From Paenibacillus methanolicus (GTDB taxonomy: Bacteria; Bacillota; Bacilli; Paenibacillales; Paenibacillaceae): 64,000 nt of DNA. A program made the position numbers and the translations under genes. The notes under the pieces are model-generated. The model was given only the letters and a program-made list of their open reading frames with translations. It did not search any database and had not been told where the DNA came from. Every line of letters starts with the position of its first letter. Positions within the stretch are counted from its first letter, which is position 1. This document shows positions 38,523 to 45,746 of the stretch, one piece after another. The stretch lies in assembly GCF_008124765.1 (NCBI RefSeq), contig NZ_VNHS01000001.1, forward strand, positions 682,001-746,000. The letters run 5' to 3'.

Positions 38523-38642
38523 CTAGCAGCCGCAGTAACCTCCGCCACACGGCATACCGTTCTCATCGTAAAACAGTACGACTCGCTTACTGTTGTAATA
38601 GCCACAGGCATAAACTGAACAAACCGCGGTTTGAATACACAT
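38523..38642 (-). CDS. Six-cysteine small peptide 2 (39 residues)
   Basis: Read directly from the minus strand; too short for a usual ORF list. GGAGGTGAATAAT precedes ATG 38642 and TAG is at 38523-38525. Cysteines are at residues 2, 8, 13, 32, 37 and 39, with VLFYDENG before the C-terminal cluster PCGGGYCGC. The spacing (three Cys, a 18-residue gap, three Cys) parallels the 41-residue peptide at 38734-38859. No signal peptide or double-glycine leader is visible, so it may be exported without cleavage by the neighbouring ABC transporter and oxidised by the MauE/thioredoxin pair. Antimicrobial or signalling function is a guess. Confidence 0.8.
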   Translation of the reverse strand: MCIQTAVCSVYACGYYNSKRVVLFYDENGMPCGGGYCGC

Positions 38643-38733
38643 ATTATTCACCTCCAAATGAGACGCTTGGTCACATCCCTTTCTTCCTATTTACAGAAAT
38701 TGATGCAACCTCTAGCAGGATTGACTGAAGCGA

Positions 38734-38859
38734 TTAGTAGCAGCTTCCGCAGTAGCCGAAGCAAATATTGCCGTTGGCATCGAGGACGTATCTCATATAT
38801 TGAGAGTTTCCGCAAGGCTGAAGTTTGCAAAATACGCCGCCGTCTCCGCAAGTAGACAT
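38734..38859 (-). CDS. Six-cysteine small peptide 1 (41 residues)
   Basis: Read directly from the minus strand. GGGAGGTGAATCATA precedes ATG 38859 and TAA is at 38734-38736. Cysteines are at residues 4, 11, 16, 33, 37 and 40; the segment YVLDANGNICFGYCGSCY resembles the VLFYDENGMPCGGGYCGC end of peptide 2. It is the first gene of the minus-strand operon. As with peptide 2 no leader is visible. The matched spacing and identical ribosome binding context argue for a gene duplication and real translation. Confidence 0.8.
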   Translation of the reverse strand: MSTCGDGGVFCKLQPCGNSQYMRYVLDANGNICFGYCGSCY

Positions 38860-38896
38860 TATGATTCACCTCCCATCAGGTCTTCTTGACTATGAA

Positions 38897-38910
38897 TAGA
38901 AGCGCTTACA
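38897..38910 (-). promoter_or_regulatory. cre-like sequence upstream of the peptide operon
   Basis: On the minus strand TGTAAGCGCTTCTA matches the cre consensus with two mismatches, about 40 bases upstream of peptide 1. It may put the operon under CcpA, but the region also lies upstream of the divergent AraC gene at 39024. Confidence 0.4.
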
Positions 38911-39023
38911 GTTTTAAATATTAGTCGATATTCTCGGCTTCGTCTTGCCAATTTTTGTGCGACCATTAACGATTTTTGCTATAATCTTGCTGAAGTAAAC
39001 AATAGACTCTTAAAGTGGGGTGT

Positions 39024-39953
39024 ATGAGGACGGCTAATCTAGTGGAGTTGGAATATCGAAGTCGAATCAATCGGGTGGTTCGCTATATCGAGGAGCATTT
39101 GGATTCCCCGCTCACCGTGGAAAAACTTGCTGATATTTCGTCTTTCTCCTTTCATCACTTTCACCGCGTGTTCAAACGCATCATGAACGAGAACGTCATT
39201 CATTTCGTCAATCGGCTAAGGGTGGAGAAGGCGGTCAAAGTCATCGTCTTCGAACCAGAGCGCAGCTTGACCGACATTGCGCTCGAATGCGGGCTGCAGT
39301 CGCCAGCCCATTTCTCTCGGACATTTCGCCGATATACCGGCCTGAGCCCTACCGAATACCGTGTGGAATATAGCATCGAGAAGTATGTGCGGTGGCAGGA
39401 GGCGCGATTGTCCGAAGAGAACGGAAGCATCCGGCTGCCGGAAGTGGAGGAGAAGTATCGCAGCCTGAAGATCGAGGTTAGGCAGCTGCCGAAGCGATGC
39501 GGAGCCTGCATTCATCATGTGGGGACGCTAATCCGTGAAGTGTCCGACCAGACCGTCTCAGAAGAGTTCGGCAGACTCGAAGCTTGGATGCAGGCCCATG
39601 ATCTGATGGAGGCCGATACGCAGGCGATCGGCGTGATCTTCGACGATCCTTGCATCACCCCGGAGTCGAAACAGCGATATACGGTGTGCTTCACGACATC
39701 GAGGACAATCCCCCCTTCCCTCGAGGTTCTGCCCATTACGCTCCCCGAGGGCAAGTATGCGGTTATGTCGGTAGCCGAGCCGATTGATGTGCTGAACGAG
39801 CTTATGCATATGGTGACGATACGTTGGCTTCAGCTCAGTCCCTATCAATGGGATGAAGACCGGTGCATGATGACGATTTTCCAAGGTGCTCCGCTTCAAG
39901 ATCCCGAAGGCCTGGTACGAATCGAATTTTGCATTCCCGTCAAGCTGAAATAA
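39024..39953 (+). CDS. AraC-family regulator with GyrI-like effector domain
   Basis: A 309-residue regulator. The N-terminal AraC helix-turn-helix pair (residues about 8-110, with LTVEKLADISSFSFHHFHRVFKRI and DIALECGLQSPAHFSRTFRRYTGLSP) is followed by a GyrI-like/AraC_E_bind domain (about 155-309, with an LPEGKYAVMSV core), as in Rob or multidrug-sensing regulators. Start ATG 39024 follows GTGGGGTGT; GTG 39015 is also possible. It is divergent from the peptide/exporter operon with about 160 bases between, so it may control that operon or be a stand-alone drug-response regulator. A TATAAT at 38980-38985 may be its -10. Confidence 0.88.
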   Translation: MRTANLVELEYRSRINRVVRYIEEHLDSPLTVEKLADISSFSFHHFHRVFKRIMNENVIHFVNRLRVEKAVKVIVFEPERSLTDIALECGLQSPAHFSRTFRRYTGLSPTEYRVEYSIEKYVRWQEARLSEENGSIRLPEVEEKYRSLKIEVRQLPKRCGACIHHVGTLIREVSDQTVSEEFGRLEAWMQAHDLMEADTQAIGVIFDDPCITPESKQRYTVCFTTSRTIPPSLEVLPITLPEGKYAVMSVAEPIDVLNELMHMVTIRWLQLSPYQWDEDRCMMTIFQGAPLQDPEGLVRIEFCIPVKLK

Positions 39954-39954
39954 G

Positions 39955-40000
39955 AAACCGGTCGGTCAGGAATTATCCTGATCGACCGGTTTTCTTTTTT
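39955..40000 (+). terminator. Strong terminator after the AraC/GyrI gene
   Basis: AACCGGTCGGTCAGG pairs with CCTGATCGACCGGTT (one G-T) around a 6-base loop and is followed by TTCTTTTTT. Confidence 0.92.
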
Positions 40001-40330
40001 CCTCTATCAGTATCGCCCAAATGAGAAAGTACAGCAGCCGTTCAAGACAAAGAGCGGCTGTTGTTCGTCATTATTATACCGGACCGATAAGCCTGACCTG
40101 TCGGGTGACAAGTACATACGTACAATGGAACCCGCTAATTATGCGGATTTTTTTATTTATGTACCCAAGTTCTTGTCTTGCGTTAATGACGCTTGGAGTA
40201 GGGAAACACTGTCCTTTTTCGGCGTTTGAGTGATATATTGAACTGGATTGCTCATGGTATCAGTTATTGCATTAATTGTATTATAGGACTCGTATTACAA
40301 ACGCGATTGCGGACGAGGAGGAGTCGACTA
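40001..40330. other. Intergenic region with repeat ends
   Basis: About 330 bases before the truncated phosphotransferase. The only clear content is the small inverted-repeat element at 40108-40177 (listed separately). A frame at 40021-40233 was not judged real. Confidence 0.5.
40108..40177. mobile_element. MITE-like element or pair of transposon ends (70 bp)
   Basis: Inverted ends GACAAGTACATACGTACA (left) and the reverse of GACAAGAACTTGGGTACA (right) agree at 14 of 18 positions. The right end is an exact 19-base inverted copy of 43420-43438. It sits at the border of an island rich in broken genes. It could also be a residual footprint of a lost insertion sequence. Confidence 0.45.
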
Positions 40331-40663
40331 ATGGGTGAGAAGATGCACGTCGACGAAATGGAAATTGATGAGGCGCTCGTGCGCCGTCTGCTTGTCGATA
40401 AACGTATCACCGGTGTGATCGATTGGGCAACTATGGGCGTTGGCGATCCTGCATGCGATGTCATGGTCGCTTGGAAGTTACACTCGCCGGCGGCCCGCGA
40501 TGCGTTCCGTGAATATCTTCCGACGGACGACGCTACGTGGGCAAGAGCCCGCGGATGGGTCGTTTCTCAGGCAGTGGGAGTGCTGGCATACTACACGCCG
40601 GAAAACAATCCAGTTCTGTATCAGGAGGCGAGATCCTGGCTCGACCTAGTACTATCAGAGTAA
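40331..40663 (+). pseudogene. Aminoglycoside phosphotransferase-like gene with internal deletion
   Basis: A 110-residue frame joins the N-terminus of an APH-type phosphotransferase (HVDEMEIDEALVRRLL) directly to its C-terminal part (ITGVIDWATMGVGDPACDVMVAWKLHSP, then the alpha-helical tail YYTPENNPV...SWLDLVL). The ATP-binding lobe and the HGD-type catalytic loop, roughly 190 residues in family members, are missing. The ORF also extends upstream to 40226 without family similarity. The deletion is in frame, but the product would lack catalytic residues. Confidence 0.75.
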
Positions 40664-40748
40664 TATATGGTAGTTTTTTACGAGAACAAAGGTTATAGAT
40701 GTACGATTAGAGAACAATCATATAATTGAGAGTGGAAAGGGTGAGTTG

Positions 40749-41273
40749 ATGCGTGTGATAAAAGAGTCCCTCATTCATCTTGATGGTCGAACTGTAACAT
40801 TACTGGACAGCGGCACAGACGAGAAAGGACAATACCTGTTAGTTGAACACATGATTACTCGGCAAGGTCCAATGAACGGTCCCCATTGGCATCCTGTTCT
40901 TCAGGAAAAATTCACGGTAAAGGAGGGACGAATGCGATTTATTATTGACGGCAATGAAAGGATTGTGGAACAAGGAGGTCAAGTCACCATTCATCCTAAT
41001 GAGACACATCAGTTCTGGAATGTTAGTGATAATCGGCTAATTGCACTGCACGAAGTTCGCCCCCCAGGACAACATTGGAAGATGTTTAAGTTAATTCACA
41101 AATTAGAATGTGAGGGTAGGTTAAACAAGAAGGGAATTCCGTCAAACCCTTTATGGCTTGGAGTCGCCTGGAAATGTATCGATGGTTACTTAGTGGGGCC
41201 ACCGCGAAGAGTGCAAACAGTATTTTTGGGTGGATTGGCACGGCTAGCCGAGTTTCTTCGATATCGAATATGA
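40749..41273 (+). CDS. Cupin-domain protein
   Basis: A 174-residue protein. The central beta-barrel (residues about 30-110) shows the cupin 2 motifs GPHWHPVLQEKFTVKEG and the second box with THQFWN, giving His/Glu metal ligands. The C-terminal 60 residues (WKMFKLIHKLECEG onwards) are amphipathic and may pack on the barrel. GAAAGGGTG precedes ATG 40749. Function unknown, perhaps sugar- or small-ligand-binding. It stands in the accessory island with mixed gene ages. Confidence 0.8.
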   Translation: MRVIKESLIHLDGRTVTLLDSGTDEKGQYLLVEHMITRQGPMNGPHWHPVLQEKFTVKEGRMRFIIDGNERIVEQGGQVTIHPNETHQFWNVSDNRLIALHEVRPPGQHWKMFKLIHKLECEGRLNKKGIPSNPLWLGVAWKCIDGYLVGPPRRVQTVFLGGLARLAEFLRYRI

Positions 41274-41446
41274 TATGATTTTCGCATATGGGGGAATGAT
41301 CCATCGGAGCTAGGTATGGAAGGAGAGATAATTATGGGTAAGAAATATGTAAAAATTCGGATATATTCGAAACTATATTCAAGGTGATGACGTCTTAACT
41401 AAGGCATGCATCATTTTGTCGTAATCACGAAGGGAGCAGATTACCT
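41274..41446. other. Short intergenic region with a 17-codon frame
   Basis: ATG 41334 to TGA 41385-41387 follows AAGGAGAG with good spacing and would give a very basic peptide of 17 residues. Whether it is translated is unknown; it may be the 5' end of a lost gene. Confidence 0.25.
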
Positions 41447-41917
41447 TTGAAAAAGGCGCTAATTATTAGTTCACTCCTTGCAATGACGCTGCTGGCTGCT
41501 TGCTCATCCAACTCGAATATTACTTCACCAGATACACCAAACAATCCCGTTGCAGTTGATAATCAAAAAGAAACGGATTCGGTCGTTACCTTATTGGATG
41601 AAGAGGCTTATCAGGGTGATGAGCTAGAAGTGGTGAAAACCATCAACCAACGCGTTACATTCTACAATCAGCGGAATAACGAACAATACCCAACCGTGTT
41701 TACGAAGGAGACCGTATCTGGCACGGATCTCGAAGCCGACAAAGACAATAAAACGATTATTACAAAGTTAAGTGATCCGAAGTTTACGGTTCAAGATGAT
41801 CAGATCACGGTTGCTGTTCATGAGACTTATCAAGACTCTCCGTTCGGGCCAGAAGGAGATACCTTGTACACGCTTAAGAAGGTGGATGAGGCATGGAAGA
41901 TTTACGGCATCGATTGA
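41447..41917 (+). CDS. Small lipoprotein with NTF2/SnoaL-like tail
   Basis: A 156-residue exported lipoprotein. The signal peptide KKALIISSLLAMTLLAAC ends in the lipobox LAAC, followed by an Asn/Ser/Thr-rich linker. The body (about residues 60-156) resembles a small NTF2-like fold ending in VDEAWKIYGID, similar in pattern to the tail of the 13759-14259 protein (NGAWKISDVD). TTG 41447 follows AAGGGAG. Function unknown. Confidence 0.75.
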   Translation: MKKALIISSLLAMTLLAACSSNSNITSPDTPNNPVAVDNQKETDSVVTLLDEEAYQGDELEVVKTINQRVTFYNQRNNEQYPTVFTKETVSGTDLEADKDNKTIITKLSDPKFTVQDDQITVAVHETYQDSPFGPEGDTLYTLKKVDEAWKIYGID

Positions 41918-42056
41918 AAAAAGAAAGCCGACATATTTACTTCGGCATCTTTATTTTCTTTTCTGTCACCATAAATGCCCGTGCGGAAACCGTCGCGACC
42001 GGTCCTCAAACTGCTCGTGTTGTGGTTGACAATAATAAGTGTACGGTGGCTTTTTT

Positions 42057-42090
42057 GAACCCGCTTCCTACTTTATGGAAGTGGGTTCTT
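42057..42090 (+). terminator. Terminator-like hairpin
   Basis: GAACCCGCTTCC (42057-42068) pairs with GGAAGTGGGTTC (42077-42088), followed by TTCTATTATG. It probably ends transcription from the lipoprotein gene, 140 bases downstream of its stop. Confidence 0.65.
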
Positions 42091-42167
42091 CTATTATGAG
42101 CATGATAAGAGAACAGGCTTTCGAGAGGCCTCCTTCGCCTCACCGGTATGAGCAGTCTTTAGCATGA

Positions 42168-42202
42168 AGAAACCCATGTCTGATGAAAAGACATGGGTTT
42201 CT
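42168..42202. repeat. 13-bp perfect inverted repeat
   Basis: AGAAACCCATGTC (42168-42180) and GACATGGGTTTCT (42190-42202) flank a 9-base loop. No long T run follows on either side. It may be a terminator, or a small palindrome of a lost mobile element. Confidence 0.45.
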
Positions 42203-42298
42203 CGACAATCTGGGGCCATCCGATAAAGGAAGGCCTTAATACTTGCCGTTACAAACATCACGGAGAACCCTACTTCTGTGACTGGCAATCAGGCACAG

Positions 42299-42646
42299 TC
42301 AGCCATCAGGTTGTTTGGCTCTGTCATGATTGTCTCGTTCGACATGCGCTTGCCCCCATCCAGACAGCGAGCTCATAATCGGAATGAAAGTCTTCCCGTA
42401 ATCACTAAGAGAATACTCAACTTTAGGGGGAACTTGCGGAAATACTGTTCTGACGACGATACCGTCATTTTCCAGCTCCCGAAGATGTTGTGTAAGTATT
42501 TTTCGTGTAACGTATGGCAAATCGCGCTGCAATTCTCCAAATCGCATTGTTCGGCCGCTCAGATTCCGAAAAATATAAGGCTTCCACTTTCCGTCGATTA
42601 CAGCCAGAGCCGCTTCGACAGGACAGAAGCGGTTTTCCTCGTCCAT
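42299..42646 (-). CDS. HxlR-family transcriptional regulator
   Basis: A 115-residue winged-helix regulator. CPVEAALAVIDGKWKPYIFRNLSGRTMRFGELQRDLPYVTRKILTQHLRELE is the canonical HxlR sequence with the redox-sensing N-terminal Cys. GGAGGA sets the start at ATG 42646; the frame runs to 42652. HxlR proteins commonly control quinone or aldehyde reductases. Divergent from it, 170 bases away, is the N-terminal stub of an MDR oxidoreductase (42814), probably its former target. Confidence 0.9.
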   Translation of the reverse strand: MDEENRFCPVEAALAVIDGKWKPYIFRNLSGRTMRFGELQRDLPYVTRKILTQHLRELENDGIVVRTVFPQVPPKVEYSLSDYGKTFIPIMSSLSGWGQAHVERDNHDRAKQPDG

Positions 42647-42813
42647 AAGCAATCCTCCATTGTATCAAAATGGATACTATGTTTCTCAAAAGTGCGTACT
42701 TTAGGGAATCCACTCAAGCAAATTATAATATAAGCAGCACAAGCTGAACATATTTCGTTTACAGTTGAGAATTTAGCATTGAGGTGAAACTTTAGACAAG
42801 GGAGAGCATTCTA

Positions 42814-42933
42814 ATGTCAAAATCAATTGATGAAGGCAGTGCGGTACATGAATTTGGCGATCCAGGTGTGCTGAAATTGGAAAATGAGGAACGTCCGGAG
42901 CCGCAATTTCTATTAAGTGCTAATACAGGATAG
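42814..42933 (+). pseudogene. Truncated MDR/quinone oxidoreductase (N-terminal stub)
   Basis: ATG 42814 to TAG 42931-42933 encodes 39 residues with HEFGDPGVLKLENEERPEP, the N-terminus of quinone oxidoreductase-like MDR proteins. Nothing of the remaining ~280 residues follows, and DUF4267-like sequence begins 90 bases later. A deletion therefore removed the rest. AAGGGAGAGC lies upstream. It is too short for the ORF list. Confidence 0.65.
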
Positions 42934-43022
42934 GAGTCATCCGTATGCTTCACCTTTATTGGCTACTGATCTCAACGGAGTATGAAGTCAATCAAATAAA
43001 ATAGAAAAAGGTGATCGACAAA

Positions 43023-43421
43023 ATGAGTCCATCCTATTGGGGACCAAAGTCTGTAACGTTTTGGTTGGTAGGTGTTGTTACACTGTTGATGTTGTATATA
43101 GGAGTAAACGGATTTCTTCAACCAGAAGCCGCTATACAAGGCTTTGGTTTACCATTGCATGATGCTGCTGACAAATCTATTGTTTGGGTTAAAGCAGATC
43201 GGGATTTATTCATCGGCGTATTTATGCTAGCTTTGATGGTGCTTCGGATGAGAAAAGCAACCTTGGTATTTTTATTAGCTACAATAGGTTCGCCTGCATT
43301 AGATGCGATTATAGTAGTGCAAAATGCAGTTGATAAAACGCCATCATGGATTCATATCGTAACCGTAATATACATGTTGATCGTAAGTTGGATGTTGTAC
43401 CAACAAGAGAAAAATCAATGA
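43023..43421 (+). CDS. DUF4267-like small membrane protein
   Basis: A 132-residue integral membrane protein with about four hydrophobic segments. FLQPEAAIQGFGLP and VKADRDLFIGVFM are the features by which I place it in DUF4267; the family has no known function. AAAGGTG (43005-43012) serves ATG 43023, although GTG 43011 opens the frame. It may have been the neighbour of the lost MDR oxidoreductase. Confidence 0.65.
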   Translation: MSPSYWGPKSVTFWLVGVVTLLMLYIGVNGFLQPEAAIQGFGLPLHDAADKSIVWVKADRDLFIGVFMLALMVLRMRKATLVFLLATIGSPALDAIIVVQNAVDKTPSWIHIVTVIYMLIVSWMLYQQEKNQ

Positions 43422-43466
43422 CAAGAACTTGGGTACATCCCGAATTGTGACAAGAACGTATACACA
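43420..43466. repeat. Pair of GACAAGAAC repeats
   Basis: GACAAGAACTTGGGTACAT (43420-43438) is an exact inverted copy of 40159-40177. A second related unit, GACAAGAACGTATACAC, follows at about 43450 in the same orientation. Candidate transposon-end sequences at the right edge of the island. Confidence 0.5.
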
Positions 43467-43504
43467 TTGCCGCGGTGCCTTCCAGTCGCTAGGTCGAACA
43501 TTAG

Positions 43505-43552
43505 AAAAAGGTACAGCTCTTCAAGAAAATTGATGAGGCTGTACCTTTTTTG
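43505..43552 (+). terminator. Strong terminator before the second ABC operon
   Basis: AAAAAGGTACAGC (43505-43517) pairs with GCTGTACCTTTTT (43538-43550), followed by further T. It stands 84 bases after the DUF4267-like gene and 240 bases before the importer. Confidence 0.85.
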
Positions 43553-43789
43553 CTTTTAAACGGACACCATCGAACGGGGAACGATAGCTAGATGAACAAT
43601 CCATTATTCAATATCCGGATAATTGCTCTATTCATTTATGTCACTCATTCATCATTTTCATGGTTTGGTGTGAAATTTGCGAAGCTCAATCAATACCGGC
43701 GATATTCAACCTATGGGTGTTTCGATAAGATTGGGAACAAGGGAAGCATGCGATACTTTCAGATTGTAGAAAAGGAGAGAAACGATGAG
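43553..43789. other. Upstream region of the second ABC importer
   Basis: No supportable gene. An in-frame extension of the permease to 43592 lacks family similarity and is taken as leader. No shared activator box like those at 19828 and 24821 was found. Confidence 0.5.
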
Positions 43790-44767
43790 ATGAATCAGAA
43801 GAACCTTGCATCCGAGCTAGAGGCACTTCCCAACCTTTCCATGACCATAAACACGTCTAGGACATCCAAGCTGAGAAAACGGTTGTGGAAGGAGAGGTAT
43901 TTATTCCTGCTGCTGCTGCCGGGGCTGCTTTACTTTATTGTATACCGGTATGTGCCGATGCTCGGGAATATCATCGCCTTCCAGGATTACAGTCCATTCC
44001 GAGGTTTCTTGAACAGCGAATGGGTCGGATTGCAGCATTTCCAGAAGATATTCAGCGATCAAGAAGTGATCCGGGTACTGTGGAACACCATTTATTTGTC
44101 TTTTTTACAAATTGCTTTTGCATTTCCCATTCCCATCGTGCTTGCCATTATGCTCAATGAACTGAAAAGCGAAAGGTATAAGCGAATTGTGCAATCCATC
44201 TTGTATTTGCCGCATTTCTTATCGTGGGTCGTGGTTATCGGCATTGCGACCATCTTCCTGAAGACGGAGGGTCTGGTTAACCGTCTGATCACGCCTTTGT
44301 TTGGCATCGAGCCGATCGCTTTCCTGCAAGAACCGGGCTGGTTCATGCCTTTGGTTATTCTTGAGGTGATTTGGAAAGAGGCCGGGTGGGGCACGATTAT
44401 TTTTCTGGCGTCCCTGGCTGGCGTGAGCCCGAGCTTATATGAGGCGGCAGTGGTGGATGGAGCGGGCCGGTGGCGTCAGATCTGGCACATTACGCTGCCT
44501 GCGCTGCGCAGCACGATCATCATTTTGTTGATTCTTCGGCTGGGCACAGTGCTGGATTCCGGCTTCGAACAAATTTTTCTGATGCTGAACCCTTTTACGA
44601 TAGAGGCAGGGAATGTGCTGGATACTTATGTGTATTTCTTAGGCATTCAGCAGTCGGACTTCAGCTTCGGAACAGCGGTCGGTTTGTTTAAGAGCGTCGT
44701 CGGCTTTGTTCTCATTCTGAGCGCAAACTGGCTTGCGAAGAGATTTGGCGATGAAGGCGTTTTCTAA
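43790..44767 (+). CDS. ABC sugar transporter permease (CUT1, LplB-like)
   Basis: A 325-residue permease with six helices and the EAA loop EAAVVDGAGRWRQIWHITLPALR (about residues 220-242). A basic stretch LRKRLWKERY precedes the first helix. AAAGGAGA serves ATG 43790. It is followed 34 bases later by its partner. As in the first importer no ATPase gene is near, so MsmX-type sharing is expected. Substrate unknown; the neighbourhood of heparinase-like and beta-helix enzymes suggests an acidic glycan fragment. Confidence 0.93.
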   Translation: MNQKNLASELEALPNLSMTINTSRTSKLRKRLWKERYLFLLLLPGLLYFIVYRYVPMLGNIIAFQDYSPFRGFLNSEWVGLQHFQKIFSDQEVIRVLWNTIYLSFLQIAFAFPIPIVLAIMLNELKSERYKRIVQSILYLPHFLSWVVVIGIATIFLKTEGLVNRLITPLFGIEPIAFLQEPGWFMPLVILEVIWKEAGWGTIIFLASLAGVSPSLYEAAVVDGAGRWRQIWHITLPALRSTIIILLILRLGTVLDSGFEQIFLMLNPFTIEAGNVLDTYVYFLGIQQSDFSFGTAVGLFKSVVGFVLILSANWLAKRFGDEGVF

Positions 44768-44801
44768 GTTGTGATAGATTTAAACAAGGCGGGTGTATAC
44801 C

Positions 44802-45689
44802 ATGCGTTTTCACAAATCGTTGACCGAGCGGATAAGTGGTATGATGAATGCAAGTTTGCTTGGCTTGCTTGCTCTGCTGATGATTTTTCCCTTCTATTAT
44901 ATCTTCGCTGTCTCCTTTACTTCTTATGAGGAATATGTGGCAAGCGAGCTCATCTTGTGGCCCAAGCGGTGGGTGTTGGATGCGTATACGTACATATTTA
45001 ACGCCAAGGAGTTTATTCGTTCATTGGGTGTTACCATCTTCATTACGGTCGTTGGATGCTTGGCCAATTTGCTTTTCACTGCAACGATGGCTTATGCGAT
45101 GACCCGGAATATATGGGGTCAAAGGACGTTTCTGCTTCTCGTCGTGTTCACCTTCGTTTTTCACGCGGGCATGATCCCGACCTACTTAATCGTCAAAGCT
45201 ACGGGCCTAATCGACAGCTATTGGTCGCTTATCCTTCCGAATTTGATTAATCCGTTTAATCTGATCGTGTTCCGTCAATTTTTCCTGAATATTCCTAGCG
45301 AGTTGAATGAAGCGGCTGTCATCGACGGCGCAAACGATCTGCAGGTATTTACGAAGGTGATCATTCCGTTATCCAAGCCGGCATTCGCGGCATTCGGATT
45401 GTTTTACGCCGTCCTGCAGTGGAACACCTACTTTACGGCTATTCTGTATTTGAACGACCCGGCCAAATTTACGATACAGGTGATACTCAGGCAAATTGTC
45501 ATTCTGAACGACGCTGCGAATACGCTGACTTCGGCTGCCCGTGACGCGGCAATAGCCGAGAGCATGCCGCCTGTAGAAACGATTGGGATGGCTGCCATCC
45601 TAATCGCTACGCTGCCCATTCTGCTTGTCTATCCTTTTCTGCAAAAGCATTTTGCGAAGGGGGTGATGGTGGGATCCGTGAAGGGCTAA
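44802..45689 (+). CDS. ABC sugar transporter permease (CUT1, YtcP/LplC-like)
   Basis: A 295-residue partner permease: six helices, EAA loop NEAAVIDGANDLQVFTKVIIPLSKP (about residues 173-197), C-terminus YPFLQKHFAKGVMVGSVKG. ATG 44802 follows GGCGGG; an in-frame GTG at 44793 is less likely. Confidence 0.92.
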   Translation: MRFHKSLTERISGMMNASLLGLLALLMIFPFYYIFAVSFTSYEEYVASELILWPKRWVLDAYTYIFNAKEFIRSLGVTIFITVVGCLANLLFTATMAYAMTRNIWGQRTFLLLVVFTFVFHAGMIPTYLIVKATGLIDSYWSLILPNLINPFNLIVFRQFFLNIPSELNEAAVIDGANDLQVFTKVIIPLSKPAFAAFGLFYAVLQWNTYFTAILYLNDPAKFTIQVILRQIVILNDAANTLTSAARDAAIAESMPPVETIGMAAILIATLPILLVYPFLQKHFAKGVMVGSVKG

Positions 45690-45746
45690 CAGGGGCTTCA
45701 TACTTCAAAAAGGTAGCGTTTCCATCCTATTTAACGGAGGGGTAGT

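Noticed and set aside
40021..40233. 70-codon frame in the repeat region
   Set aside because: Covers the MITE-like element and the region before the APH remnant; no ribosome binding site or similarity.
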